In this document: positions 23,895-35,873 of the stretch, piece by piece
Layout: each line of letters begins with the position of its first letter
Numbering within the stretch: position 1 is the first letter of the stretch
Assembly (NCBI GenBank): GCA_022605405.1
Contig: JABYQQ010000034.1
Coordinates: forward strand, 186,001-250,000
Direction of reading: 5' to 3'
From: Earliella scabrosa
Taxonomy: Eukaryota; Basidiomycota; Agaricomycetes; Polyporales; Polyporaceae
Length of the DNA stretch: 64,000 nt
Notes under the pieces: model-generated
The model's input: only the letters and a program-made list of their open reading frames with translations
Databases searched by the model: none
What the model was told of the DNA's origin: nothing
Made by a program: the position numbers and the translations under genes

Positions 23895-25315
23895 TTACCT
23901 CTTCGCTGAACTTCTCGCCTTGCCCTGTCGTCTACCACCATGAGTATCGTCCGGGACATCTAGGAAGCCACCGAGCTCTAACGCGTTACGCGCTGCCTGG
24001 TTGATATGCTTGAAACGGTCGGGACCCAAATGGATCCCACCAAAGTAACGTGTCACGATGACAAGCACGTTCTCGACTTCCTGCGAGATGCGTCGTTGAC
24101 ATGAGGGAGGGGTCGATAACGAACGATTGATAGAAAAACTAACCAAAATCTGCAGGAGGTGTGCTAATCGGCCTCCCGCGGCCGTCTCGCCGTCGTCGTC
24201 ATTGTCTGGAGATAATCTTTTGGTAGGGTGAGCGCTGGATGGTAGGATAGTACGAACCTTGGTGAAGGACGTTCCCCACTCGACAGCGCCACGCGTTGAT
24301 GACAGGATGGGCAGCGCGAGCGATCTTCCTATCTGACATGAGATGCGCCAGAATCACCGGGACCTGGAGAGACGGTCAGAACGGACCTGCACGCAGCCAG
24401 AAAGACAGCACTCGCCTGAGATGGATCCGAGATCCGACACGCGCGGCCAACAAACGCGCTCTTGCGGTCTTGGATAGGCTCTGCTTCGACGATGGTGATG
24501 CCAGGGGGCATCTCAGCCTGGACCGCAGGGTCCGGACGAGGTTGCCTTGCGCTCTCCGATCCGTGGCTTTCGTGCTCTCCATCCGCGCCGTGCTCCTCGT
24601 GCGCCCGAGTCTTCTCGTCCTCCCTCAGCACCTCGCCCACCTTCTTCTCGCTCATCCGCTCGCCCAGCCACTCCGTGCAGCGCTCCTTGACCCACTCCAA
24701 CCCATCGAACACGCACTCCGTGCCTGGAGTCCATTCGACCGCGCCTCGGGAGATGTAGGTGCGCAGCACGGTCCCAAAGAGAGATGCGTCAACGCCATAG
24801 GGGCCGATGTACCGTGACAATAGCTGTAGCTGAGGCGGTGCAGAGGAGGGGTATGTCGGAGGAAGAGAGACGAGCAGGATGATCGGGTGTGACGAGCCTT
24901 CTTCGTCCTGTGCTTCGATGCTATGATGATACGAGCGACGTTGGTCCCATAAACTGTACGCATGAAAAGGGCACGCACGCACCTCAGCGTAACCTCATAA
25001 CGGATTGTCCCAGGTTCTGCACCGTTGCTGTTGGGCCCCTGCAAACCTCTGTCGGGCGACTGACTTCCCGACCGCACTGGCGGCTTCCAGATTTTCACCG
25101 CTTCATCTCCGTAGATGCTTTGAAGCACTGGCGTTCCGTCCGTCGCACGCCAGAAGAGAGGGGCAAATCAAGAGAGATGAGGACCCCATAGGGATGGTCG
25201 CCAGAGATGAAGGGCGCGCACCGCCGAGTTCCGACGCGATGGACTCGCGTGCAGGGTCTGCGTCCGCGGACAGCTGTGCGATGAGCTCGTCCACCGTCTC
25301 CGGCGTGCTGGTCAT
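23895..25315 (-). CDS. YIH1: IMPACT/Yih1 homologue (RWD plus UPF0029 domain)
   Basis: Start at 25315 (MTSTPETVDELIAQLSADAD), stop at 23895, with several short introns. An RWD domain comes first: VLQSIYGDEAVKIWKPP, YEVTLR, then ILLVSLPPTYPSSAPPQLQL and GLEWVKER. An acidic and basic linker leads to the IMPACT/UPF0029 domain: VPVILAHLMSDRKIARAAHP, then the diagnostic DNDDDGETAAGGRLAHLLQI and VLVIVTRYFGGIHLGPDRFK with HINQAARNALELGGF. In yeast and mammals the RWD region binds GCN1 and dampens GCN2 activation, so a role in the amino-acid starvation response is expected. It is tail-to-tail with the arrestin gene (227 bp apart). Exon edges are approximate. Confidence 0.8.
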
Positions 25316-26021
25316 GGTCGTTGGCGACCTGGCGTATGTCGTCCAGCTCACGCCGAAGTAGCAAGGATTAAAAAGTGTCAAAGGCCGATGTGCTACAAAA
25401 TCGACCGTCTAGAGCACAAGACAGTAGAGCGTGAAAGCACTAGTAGAAGTGTGTGTACATGGGGTGAGAGTCAAGTGCCAAGAGATGTTCATCACGGTCG
25501 TAACCCCTGGAATAGGGTTAGGGCTTAGGTAGCCCCGCCGCCTGCACCAGCATCCATGATCCGAAGTCCAGACTCATACGATGACTGCTGTCAGCCTGTA
25601 CATGTGCTTGTCAGACAACTTGGAACTTCGTGCACAGCACTTACTCAAGTGCCTAGTACGCTATGCGAAGAGTGCAAATGTTCCTCGACTCCAGTCGATA
25701 CGGCGCTGGAGGCATATCGTGGCAGCACTTGAGAAGGTGCCAAGTGCGACCTGCCCGGTGCCGCATCATATGCGACTCATTTTCAACACCATTGGTGTGG
25801 TAGTGGTGGAACTTTAACTCTAAGGATATGACAGACTCCCGCGGGTAGATGGTTGGAAAGCCCGGATTGCTATACTTTGCGACATGATCCAGAGGTCGTA
25901 CACTGGAGGTGAGGATAATCAAAGCAAAGCGATTCCACTACCAGACCTGATCTCACACGGTAGACTTAGATGTGGCATCCATGTCATCGGCATGCTCGAA
26001 CTACCAGGCAACGGTACCTAT
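25316..26021. other. spacer, nothing recognised
   Basis: Promoter side of the IMPACT homologue and approach to a repeat. No gene seen. Confidence 0.4.
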
Positions 26022-26548
26022 TACAGCTGTTTTCCTTTGGTTTGCCGTTCAAACTCCGACGACGCGAGACGCGGAAAATTCAGAAAATTCACGAAATTCA
26101 TTGGGGTTCAACATCAGTGGATCCCCAAATCCCTTATGTCACTTACGTCTACTTACGCCCACTTATTCCACTTATGCGCTCTTTCGGAGGGTTTATGGTT
26201 TTGTAAACTGCTTCGCGGCAACTCAACAGAATCAAACCAAATTTCAACCACACATTCCTTACATCCTGAACTACCATTGTACAAGTTTTTATACGAAACG
26301 GTGGTGATTTGAAGGTGCTATAAACCGAGCGCGAGTGGGTCGCAAACGACCCCAAAAGCTGTGCACAAGCGCCCATTAGCCGCCCACTTACGTCTCCTTA
26401 TGTGCCCAAATAAGTGCGCATAAGTGGACATAAGGGATTTGGGGATCCACTGATGAATCTCATGCACAAACCGGACCTGGTTTGTATGCCAAATGGCTGC
26501 GAGAGGAGCCCACATTGTCGGCGAAGTTGAACGGTGGTCGTATGGTCC
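26022..26548 (+). repeat. non-coding repeat, copy A, with nested element
   Basis: Begins TACAGCTGTTTTCCTTTGG and ends CGGTGGTCGTATGGTCC. The same sequence, inverted, recurs at 29016-29222. Copy A is longer only because a separate inverted-repeat element (26112-26455) sits in it. No coding potential and no terminal inverted repeat of its own seen. Confidence 0.75.
26112..26455. mobile_element. 344-bp inverted-repeat element nested in repeat copy A
   Basis: The first 29 bases (CATCAGTGGATCCCCAAATC onward to CTTATGTC) are the exact reverse complement of the last 29. Subterminal CTTATG and ACTTACG words repeat inward on both arms. The related repeat at 29.0-29.2 kb lacks it and reads straight through TTCAATCTC, giving a natural empty site; the flanks suggest an AA duplication. 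It has no transposase and behaves as a MITE. Confidence 0.8.
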
Positions 26549-29015
26549 GTTTGGCGTGGAATATAGACATCAGGAAAAAAGACCCTTTCTACGGAGTCCT
26601 ACGGAGACTACGTAGGCCTGGTTGTGTGGTAGGCAAGTCCCCATTTAGTAGAGCACGGAGTGCTCAGCCACAGTACGTAGCGCCCGGTAGAGGGGCTGTA
26701 GACAGCCGTAGACTGGCTGTAGATGACTGTTGTGGAGCCGGTCCAAGCAGATTACACGCTATGCAGGCATTGCGCCGGGAGCTTCGGACAATAATATGCA
26801 TTGAAGTACACTACGATACACATCCAGAGTACACTACCACGGCAGATGAGTGTGTCCAAGGGAAACCAGACGTACCAGAGGGCGTCACACACACAGCTAT
26901 GTGGCAGAGGCGTATCGAGGAGCGGCCATTGTTGACCGCAGAAACTGCCATAAGCACCGCTGCATTCGCAAAGGTGGTGCTTGTGCTACGACTCGAGCCG
27001 CAGGATACAGCCATGATACCAAAAACAACCACTCACCTCCACCTCTCACTGCGGAAGCATGCTGGTCCGGTCCGCTCTGAGGTTCGCGAATCGCACCTGC
27101 CGCGTATCCGCCCCACTGCTCGTCCGCGCCCAACCGGTAGGACTGATCATCACGATCAAGCGGTCTGCGACAAACGTCGTGGGCAAGAGACCCAGAAAGC
27201 CTGCCGGCGCTCCTGCATCTCGCGCACGGGTTGCGGCCAGCTTGAATTCACGCAGCGCCCGAGCCCGAACCCGAGCTGGTGAAGATAGTCCTGAATGGGG
27301 ACAATCACAAAAGTGGATGTGCGCGCGAGGGACAGGTAGGGCGGCCGGACGTGGTCCATGACGGACATGACCATCAGCATCGGGGTCGTGCACCGTGACG
27401 CCATGCGTGAGGTGCCCGGAGTGCTCAATGATGAATTGTCGATTTGCGTCCGTTGGAGATCTCCTATGCCAGCAAGCCCGTCTACGCGAAGGCGGCACGA
27501 TCAAGGAGGGAAAGCGCAACGGAGAACGATAGACGCACTCGAGGAACTCGATTGAGTTATGGCGGCCTCCGCTGCACTTGCAGCTCTCCACGGCTCTGGC
27601 GGAGATTCGTAGGGGCTGGCGGGATAGTATAAAGCGAGAGGATGCGGAGGCTTGTTCGAAGACTTCGAACGAGCGACTGCATCCTAACACATCACTCTCG
27701 AGATCCATGCCAACAGGCAGACTTTGGATGGGCGCATGGGCAGATGCAGAAAAATATCGACTTACTTTGCTAGTCTAGTCAGATCAACCTCGACTTGTGC
27801 GCTGTCGCCGAACCCGAGCGGCGGACGACTCGCCCCCCCACTCCATCGTGCTTGAAGCATGCAACTTGATATGAGGTTGATGGATAAGGGCTACAAGTAG
27901 GCTGAACAACGGAGGGGCGGCGTATCCATGAGCAGAGTTGGAGAGATGGGCAGTTGGCTAGGGGAGACAAGGAAGTTGGGGTCTTAAAGAAAAATTTCGT
28001 CGCAACTTGCAAGTGCTGGCATCTCTGCGCCAAATACAAGCAAACACAGACGCTTCCAGCATGAATGTTCTCACGGTCCACAACTGCTTTGTAGTCCTCT
28101 TTGCAGGCAAGTTCACGGCAGCGTCTTGTTGAATTCGAGTTTCCTAGGCTATTGGGGGCCCACCAAGAGGTGCAAACAACCTCATATAAATCTCTCCGTG
28201 ACTACAGCCACTACAGAGTGCTATAGAGGCAAGGGGCGCCCTACATCGCCTACCATCACTACATAGCCACAGGGGCAGCTACGTTCCACAGGGTTTTTCC
28301 TGATGGATGCCATGTCATCCGGGGTAAGATCTGTGTGAGGATGGCGTGTGTTCGAGTGGAAATGATACATGAGCTCTGATTATGTGCCTGCAACGATGCT
28401 AAAGTCTGTTCATGTCGGGAATCTATGCTGGTGTGTGCTCGCATGCGACATTTTGAGCTTCACGTCTACCACCAAACAAGCGCCCATCGAACGGTTCGGA
28501 GGACGGGTAGCTCAGGGTTGGATAGTGCTTCGTCCATGCGTCCACATCCTGGTACAACTATTGTTGGACACGTAAAAACCTTAGGGATGGGTGCTCCAAG
28601 TGTTCGCGGTCTGTATACTCAAGACAGATATTCTACGTCCGTCCCATTAGCAGCAGCCTCTTCCACAGTAGGGTATTGATCATTCCTGCACAAGCCGCAT
28701 GACATTGTAGGCAAGGTATTAGCCCCTTATGGCTTGAGAGAGTATGGAGTTTAGCCCAGGTTCAGCCGCTACCGTTCACAAAAGATGAATAGGTATGCAG
28801 TATGTAGGCGCCCGATGACGCTGAGTAGTATCGAGGCAGAAGATCCCCTCTGAGAATGCTATCTCGCATATTCTCTCTCATAGGTATGGCGCGCAGTACT
28901 CAATGAGCGTGTTGACGGTCCGCGTGGACTATTGAGATGACTAGAGGATGACTATATACCTACAACAGCCTATGACCAACAGTTGCCCACTGCCGGTCAA
29001 TAACTCACGTCAGAA
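26549..29015. other. repeat-flanked spacer, possible gene remnants
   Basis: Lies between the two inverted repeat copies. A plus-strand frame at 27059 (MLVRSALRFANRTCRVSAPL, then LVRAQP before a GT) resembles a mitochondrial presequence exon, but I cannot find the exons of a mature protein after it. Overlapping minus-strand frames at 27046-27708 show no known domain. It may be decayed. Confidence 0.35.
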
Positions 29016-29222
29016 GGACCGCACGACCACCGTTCAACTTCGCCGACAATGTGGGCTCCTCTCGTTCGCCGACAATGTGGGCTCCTCTCGCAGCCATTTG
29101 GCATACAAACCAGGTCCGGTTTGTGCATGAGATTGAACCCCAATGAATTTCGTGAATTTTCTGAATTTTCCGCGTCTCGCGTCGTCGGAGTTTGAACGGC
29201 AAACCAAAGGAAAACAGCTGTA
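29016..29222 (-). repeat. non-coding repeat, copy B (inverted, empty site)
   Basis: Reverse complement of the repeat at 26022-26548 but without the nested 344-bp element. It also has a 27-bp tandem duplication of the unit holding TTCGCCGACAATGTGGGCTC (about 29039-29092), absent from copy A. Confidence 0.75.
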
Positions 29223-29952
29223 GGTCAAGGCTGTATTACAAAGATGTCGAAGTCTTAGGTTGGGATCACGACAGGGGGCCGCACTGCACCCGGCGAGGAA
29301 TCATGGAGGACACACTCCCCGATGGATGTACGCGCTGTCAGAGACACAAAGTCCGCACTGACAGCCAACACCAGCGACCGTATCCGGGATAAAATCTCCT
29401 GGCAGACTGTCCGGAACGATCACACTCTCCCGAACCACCTCATCCTCTCCAGTTCCCTGCGGGGCCCGCTTATGGCCTCTACCGGATACCTCATAGTGGA
29501 CGATGCGGATGAGCGCATCAACTACTCTTCCGGATGGCAGGCATTATTGGAGGGTGGGGCGACGGATGGGACAAAGCACGGGGCGACCGACGCTGGTATG
29601 ACTGCCACGTTCACCTTTACCGGTAAGCATCTTTCATCGCATCCCTCCTCTGACAGACTCACCTAATGGTGAGTCCGCAGGAACGCAAGTCGTCGTCGGG
29701 GGCCCTATGGGCTCAGTAGATGTGCACGGGGTGCCCACAACGCAATACGACGTCGACGGGTCTGTCCTCGGCACATACACCGCGCCCGTGATCGCTCCCG
29801 GATTCTTCATCGGCAACCAGACATACTTCATCTCCCCTAATCTCTCTCCCGGAGAGCACCAGCTCACCATCACAAACCTGAATGGCACGACACCGAACGT
29901 CTTCTGGCTGGACTATATTGCCTTCTTGCCCGTCGCTCCGCCCGAGGAGGAC

Positions 29953-29957
29953 CCAAC
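29953..29957. repeat. left target-site duplication of Copia (CCAAC)
   Basis: CCAAC directly precedes the left LTR and recurs directly after the right LTR at 36212-36216. Confidence 0.9.
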
Positions 29958-30295
29958 TATAAGGTTCGAGCCGGCGAGGAGGAGACCTAGAACAAATGGG
30001 ACGGTGCTTCAGTGGGGGAGAAGAGACTCTGGATTGCATACTAGGTACCTAGAACAAATGGGACTACATAGGTTGTCAATACAGGAAATGTACAGTGCAA
30101 TATGGGAATGCTCACCGGTGCTTCAGTGGGGGAGAAGAGACTGAAGCACCGGACGGGAAGTCTACGGTATATGTGAGGAAGGGCGCGATGAAAACATGAG
30201 GTATGGAGAGATCCGAGATAGGCTCGGTTTGTGGGCGTGCTAGGGAACGTGTACGGACAGCGGAACGAGCGTCCGTCAGCGCTTGAACTCCAACA
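29958..30295 (-). repeat. Copia 3' LTR
   Basis: 338 bp; in the sense direction begins TGTTGGAGTTC and ends CGAACCTTATA. It contains an internal doubled CGGTGCTTCAGTGGGGGAGA (plus strand) about 120 bp apart. Confidence 0.95.
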
Positions 30296-30308
30296 CTCCC
30301 CCTCAAGC
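30296..30308 (-). other. Copia polypurine tract
   Basis: Sense-strand CTTGAGGGGGAG abuts the 3' LTR, the expected plus-strand priming site. Confidence 0.75.
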
Positions 30309-33300
30309 CTGACGGAGACCGAGGGTAAACGCATGTGCGTTCACGCGAGGACGAGGAAGGGCCTTCGTCAGAAGGTCGGCGGCCATCTCCGTGGTCGGGC
30401 AGTACTCGAGCACGATCGTCTTGTTCGCAACGAGCTCGCGAATGAAATGATACCGGATGTCAATATGTTTCGTGCGAGCGTGAAACATATCGGCATTGGC
30501 GGCGAGGTCGAGTGCGCTCTTGTTGTCGCAGCGCAGGAGCGTGGGTCGAGTGAGGGGAGCCGTGACCTCAGAGAGCAGATACCGGAGCCAGATGAGCTCC
30601 CGCCGGGACTCAGAGGAATCCGAGGCGGCGATGTACTCGGCCTCGGTGGATGAGAGCGCGATGATCGGCTGCTTATTCGAGCGCCAGCTGATCGCGCCTC
30701 CGTTGAAGAGGAAGGCGTAGCCGGATATGGAATGGCGGTGGGACTGGGAGGCCCAGTCAGCGTCGGTGAATCCGGAGAGGCCCTCAGAGGTGGAACCAAA
30801 GGAGAGGACATAATTGCGGGTCCCCTTCAAGTAGCGCAGTGTGCGCTTCGCCGCCTCCCAATGAAGGGTCGCCGGGTCGGCCATAAAGCGGGCGAGGGTG
30901 GAGACGGCAAATGCGATATCCGGGCGGGTGCCAACGGCCGCGTACATGAGGGAGCCTACGAGTTGGGCATAAGGTTTGCTTCGCATGACGTCGCGCTCAT
31001 CGTCCGTGAGCTCATACGCGAAGAGGTTCGCGTGCGGGTCGACGGGAACTGTGAGTGGGTGCGCGTCGGTCAAGCGGAAGCGGGTGAGGAGGGTGTCGAT
31101 GTAGGCGTGTTGGGAGAGCGTGATGGTGCGCGCAGCACGATCGCGTCGAATCTCGAAGCCCAGGAGCCAGCGGATTTCGCCTAAATCGGCGATCTCAAAA
31201 CGCTGCTTCAACCGGTCTTTAAGCTCGCGCATGAGCTTCTTTCCGTTAGTTACGAGCGTGCAGTCATCAACATGAATGATAATAATTATTATCATACCGG
31301 CGATGGTGGACAAGAACACGCCGGGGTCGAAATCGCTCCTCTTGAGTCCGATTTTGGCCATGAGGTTGCATACGACGCGATACCATAAGAGGCCGGCCTG
31401 TTTGAGACCGTAGAGCGCTTTGAGTAGTCGCCAAACGAGGTGCTTTTGACCTGGGATCTCGAACCCGGGCGGCTGACGCATGTAGATTGTCTCGTCGAGC
31501 TCGCCGTTGAGATATGCGTTCTTGAAATCAATTTGGTGAATTTCCCAGTCGTTGGCGGCAGCGAGTGCGAGGATGAGGCAAAACGAGGAGATGCGAGCGG
31601 TTGGGGATGCAGTTTGTGTGTAGTCAATGCCGTGGACTTGCGAAAAGCCTTGCGCACAGAGACGGGCCTTGAACTTGATGACATCATTGTTCTCGTTCCG
31701 TTTCTTGCGAAGCGCCCAAACAGATCCGACTACATTCGCGTTCGGAGGTCGTTCGACCAGCTCATACGTCCCCATCTGCTTGATTTTCGCTAATTCTTCC
31801 TCCATCGCAGCTCTCCACTCGGCTCGTTCGGGTCCGGCCATTGCGTCGCGGTAGGAGGGCTCGTCCGAGGAGCCCATGGCCGCGAAAGCGTATAGCAGAG
31901 CGCCTGCGTACAGACCGGCGTCTATATCCGGTCCCGCGGCACAGCCGTCTTCGCTCGCGCAGCCGCAGTCGCACTTCTCTCCCTCGTACTCCCCCTCGAG
32001 CTCCCCTTCTCCCCATATCTCGTCTGCGAGCTGCGCCGACTTCCCTAGGATCGACTTTGGCAGCTTCTGCGCGCCTCTACCACCCGTCGTTCCGATCCCG
32101 GACTGGATGTCCCGGATCCGCTGCGACGGACCTCTTTGACGTCTCGATCGACCCTCCGGCTCTACTGGCGCGGGTGCGACTGGCTCGGCGACGTCTCGCT
32201 CGGCTGTCTGCGGACCGGCAAGCTCAGGAGCGTGCAGTGGAGGGAGGTCGGGTTCTGGATCAGGTAGGACAGGAGGGAGATGAGGAGATGACGGGTTAGG
32301 GTTTGGTGGGGGTGGAGTGGGTGGATTGGGAGGTTGAGCGGGTGCGACAGGTGCGTTAGGCTGCGATGTGGGATGCGGAGGTGCGGCGGGTGTTGCGGGT
32401 GGTCCGGGAGGAGGTCCGGGAGGTGGAGCGGGCGCGTTCAGGACGCTACCAGGTGAGTCCTCCCCCTCGGACTGTACGCGCACGGTCACAGTCGCACTGG
32501 GTGGGTCTGGCTCGATGCGGACATTCCGCTCTATTGAGACGGTAAGCCGCTCGGGCCAGTACACTTTGTGCCCCTTGCTGACTTGACTGTAGCCTACCCA
32601 GCGGCCCGCTTTCGACTTTGGGTCGAGTTTGCCGGCCTTCTCTTGAAGAACCCAGCATGTCGCACCAAAACGCGGTAAGTCGGATAAATCCGGCTTCTCG
32701 CCCGTCGCTAACTCGTGTGGCGTCGATCCAGGTGTATTCTTGTTCGACGTACGGTTGCGAAGCCAGGCGGCGTGCAGGATGGCCTCGCCCCACAGGAACT
32801 TCGGGAGGCGGGCATCAAAGAGGAGCGCACGAGCGTGCTCGGCGAGCGTGCGGTTCAGCCGCTCAGCCTTGCCGTTCTGCTCCGGTGAGTCATGGACGGT
32901 GAGTCTCCGTGACGTCCCCTGGGACTCGAGGTGCGCATTGAGCTCGTTGCTCGTATACTCACCACCTCGATCGCTTTGCAGGGTCTTGACGTGTGGCGCG
33001 TCACGGTGAGTCTTCGCCCAGGCCTCGTACGCTTTGTAGCGTGACGAGGCCTCCCCCTTTGTCCGCATGAGCACGACGACGGCTTCGTCGCTGTAGTCGT
33101 CTAGGAATGTAATAAAATATTCCTTTCCGTCCCATGTACGGACTTGTGCCTTGCCCCATACGTCTGAGTGTACCAGTTCCCCATAACGCGTCGCACGAGG
33201 ACGCTGACGTGTCTTGGGGACTGATGCGCGTGTCTGCTTTGCCTGCTGACACATCTCGCAGAACTCGACTTCAGCCGTGTTCAGGTTGATACCGGTCACG

Positions 33301-34269
33301 GACCCGTCCTCGACCATTTTGCGCAAGGTCGGAGGGTACGCGTGCCCCATGCGACGGTGAAACTCGAGTGCGGACATCGTCGATGCGGCGGTTTCGCTCA
33401 CATGCGTTGTTCCAAGCGGTTCTACACCAAGCAGGGGAAAGACGCCATTGCGTTCGGGTATTGGGGCGAGGTGGTTACCAACAGGCGTGGTGATTTGGCA
33501 AGCTCCACGTTCGAAGTGGACATGGAAGCCAACACGGGCAAGACGGCTGACGGAGATGAGAGAGATGGGCATGGAAGGAGCGTAGAGAACGTCATGTAGT
33601 ACGAATTCATCTTGTACACCGTTGCCGCACGGAAATGCAATCTTGACATCGCCTACTCCAGTTGCGTGAAACTTGTGTCCGTCTGCGGAATCGATAGGGA
33701 TGGGAGTGATCGTCTTGAACGTGATGAAGTTGTCGCGACACGGATCGAAGTGACGGGATGCACCGGAATCAATCAAACGAGTATAGCGGGTGAAAGCGAT
33801 ACCATTCGACGAAACCTTAGCGAAGTCCGTAGATACATAGTACGCGGACTCGTCAAAGAACGTGTAGTCCTCTAGACGATCGCTCGGAATGATAGAACTC
33901 GCAGCGGAAACGGACGGGGTAGGGTTCTGGGTAGATGCAGGTGTGTTGGTAGTGGCGGCGTTGGCGGACGTACTGGGAGACCAGTCCTTCTCTTTGCCCT
34001 TCTTCTTTCTCCCTCGACGACGGCCCTTGCCGTTGTCCTTCTTGTTCTCTGCGCCTCCACCCTTACTCCAGCAGTCCTTCCACCAGTGACCCTCCTTGCT
34101 GCAGTTCGAGCACTTGCCGATGCGAGCGGCGAGCGCAGATGCGGACTGGTCGGGGTTGAGCGCGTGCTCATCGCGCGCGATCGCGTTGATGGCATTGAGA
34201 AGCGCGGCTGAGGTGAGGACGATGCCGGCGGTCTGGGAAGACAGTAGGGTGGCGCGGATAGATGGGCGG
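30303..34269 (-). CDS. Copia gag C-terminus and pol polyprotein
   Basis: Open frame of about 1,320 codons for this part. Gag C-terminus (AGIVLTSAALLNAINAIARD) leads to a CCHC zinc knuckle (CSNCSKEGHWWKDC). Aspartic protease: LIDSGASRHF. Integrase: HRRMGH and CEMCQQAK (HHCC zinc finger), then HSDVWG, LQSDRGGEY and SPEQNGKAERLNR (DDE). A Pro-rich linker follows, then reverse transcriptase (FKARLCAQGF, DFKNAYLNGELDE, YGLKQAG, HVDDC) and RNase H (GFTDADWA, ALSSTEAEYIA, DNKSALDLA, HIDIRYHF). The open frame runs upstream to 34589, but codons before 34270 come from the insertion in gag and are not element protein. Without that insertion gag and pol form one frame. Confidence 0.9.
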
Positions 34270-35274
34270 TGTTGTGCACCAGCACCGGCCATGCCCCGAT
34301 TTCGTCGACCCGCGCTCTGCGACGCGCCTTCGCGCAAACCCTTCGCGCGACCTTCCCGCGGACGGCAGCCGCGCCCCGCCAGCCTTCCAACTGCGCGCGG
34401 CCCTACCACACGAAAACACGCGCGACTTCGAGGTCCCTTCATTTCCCCGACGGTCCGGTCGGAGCTCCGCAACGCGAGGGACGAGGCAGTCTCGGACGCA
34501 CGTTCCGCGAGCCAAGGATGCGGAAGAACATCGCGCGCGGGGGTCGCGAGCGCGGCATTCGACCGAGTCATGCGAAGCTGGCCACTCACGAGCTTGCGAG
34601 CTATCGCGACCGACGGACGAGACCTGGGAGCGCGAGGACGCGATCGTGCGGGAGGACGTGCCGAGGATCGAGGACACAGCCACCGTCCGGTAGCCTCGAG
34701 GCTGATTCATCGAGAGGCGAGATCGCGATCGAAGACCGCGTTTGAGGGTGACGGGACGGGGATGTGGCGAAGGCACGCGCAGTTGGGAGAGGATCAGGCG
34801 GACGGTGCGGGCGGTGGAAGAGTTGATACGAGAAGTTTTCCGGTTGTCGCGTTCCGGGATTGCGGACGGTCGCAGGATCGCGTAGTTAGAGTAGTGCGAG
34901 GGCAGGAGCCCCAGATGATCGAATCCCCCACCCTTCGAGACTCTGCGAATACGTCTGCGTTTGCGTCTGCGTTTGCGTCTGCGACAGCGACTTGCGTTTG
35001 CGCCTGCGATTTGCGTTCTTCCCATCTCGAGACACCGCCCTGCGGACTCCCTCCGCAGAACTTGAGTTAGCCACACCTCTTCGAGCTCTCTTCCATAGTC
35101 TTTCCCCGCGGCCTCTGCGATCCTTCGCGAGAGCCTTTCGAGAGTCGACTCCGCGTCCGCGTCCTGCGAATCCGGGAACCAGATCCCCTACCTCGCACCA
35201 CCTTCTCGAGTTCTTGGTTTCTTAGTGTGGTTTAGTTGTTTCTTTCCGCACACAGAGCCGGAGCACACCCATCA
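34270..35274. mobile_element. ~1 kb insertion inside the Copia gag, possible solo LTR
   Basis: Gag reads to LPTSYR at 35275 and resumes at PSIRATLLSSQ at 34265; the bases ACCGC occur at both junctions (35279-35275 and 34270-34266). In the element's sense the insert starts TGATGGGTG and ends GCACAACA, so TG...CA ends with a 4-5 bp duplication. It has no protein domain. At 34952-35014 it holds a degenerate TGCGTT/TGCGTC hexamer repeat. Size, ends and lack of coding content fit a solo LTR, but I cannot name the parent element. Confidence 0.65.
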
Positions 35275-35844
35275 GCGGTAGGACGTGGGAAGCAGGCCGA
35301 GGATATGGACCTTGTATTGCTCGTCGGGGAGCACACCTCCGGCGGTCGCGTACTCGGCTCGGAGCTTCGCGAGTTGCGCGAGAACGGGTCGCGGGTCCGC
35401 GCCCTCGTCGCAGCGCAGCTGCTGCATCTGCGCGAGGAGGTTGACCTGCACGAAGTCACCTTGGTTGTCGTAGCGCGAGGTGACGAGCGACCACATGTCG
35501 ACGGCCCGCGCGAGCGCCAAGATTTCGAGCTTGAGCGGTTCCGGGACGGTCTGGAACAGCAGCGACTGAATAGCCGCGTGGTTCGCGGTCCATCGGTCGA
35601 CGGCGGTCTCGTACTTCTCGTCGGGATCGGAATCGACTCCGGGAGCGGTCGTCGGTATGGGCTGTCGCTCCGTTCCATTGAGGTACCGGCGGAGGCCCTT
35701 CGCGTGGATGGCAGCGAGGAACTGGGCCTTGTAGATGATCCAATTGGATCCGTCTTCAGCGAGCGCCGGGACTTTGGCGGTAGAAGTCGAAGACTCGGAC
35801 GTGAGAGAACTCGGGTCGGGTGCGATGCGATGAATGTCTGCCAT
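35275..35844 (-). CDS. Copia gag N-terminal part, truncated by insertion
   Basis: Starts MADIHRIAPDPSSLTS at 35844 and reads WIIYKAQFLAAIHAKGLRRY, a UBN2-type Copia gag, then DRWTANHAAIQSLLFQTVPE, VDMWSLVTSRYD and VHILGLLPTSYR. The frame hits TGA at once inside the inserted DNA. About 190 of the expected roughly 290 gag residues remain in this piece; the rest is at the start of the downstream frame. Confidence 0.85.
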
Positions 35845-35850
35845 GGGAAT

Positions 35851-35873
35851 CCGAAGCAGCAGGGCTCATAACC
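35851..35873 (-). other. Copia primer-binding site for a tRNA-iMet half
   Basis: The plus strand reads CCGAAGCAGCAGGGCTCATAACC up to the LTR. The last 15 bases (35859-35873) equal the anticodon arm of eukaryotic initiator tRNA-Met with its CAT anticodon, not its 3' end. That matches the priming mode of Drosophila copia, where a 5' tRNA half is used. Confidence 0.8.

Noticed and set aside
27059..27361. Mitochondrial protein gene starting MLVRSALRFANRT
   Set aside because: Only a presequence-like exon is visible; no chain of exons with a known domain follows.
34270..34589. Arg-rich N-terminus of the long Copia frame as a real gag segment
   Set aside because: It comes from the ~1 kb insertion; gag resumes only at PSIRATLL, and the ACCGC duplication marks the junction.
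34270..35274. The gag gap as a spliced intron
   Set aside because: No GT donor fits at the gag break, while target-like ACCGC repeats and TG...CA ends fit an insertion better. Not fully excluded without RNA.
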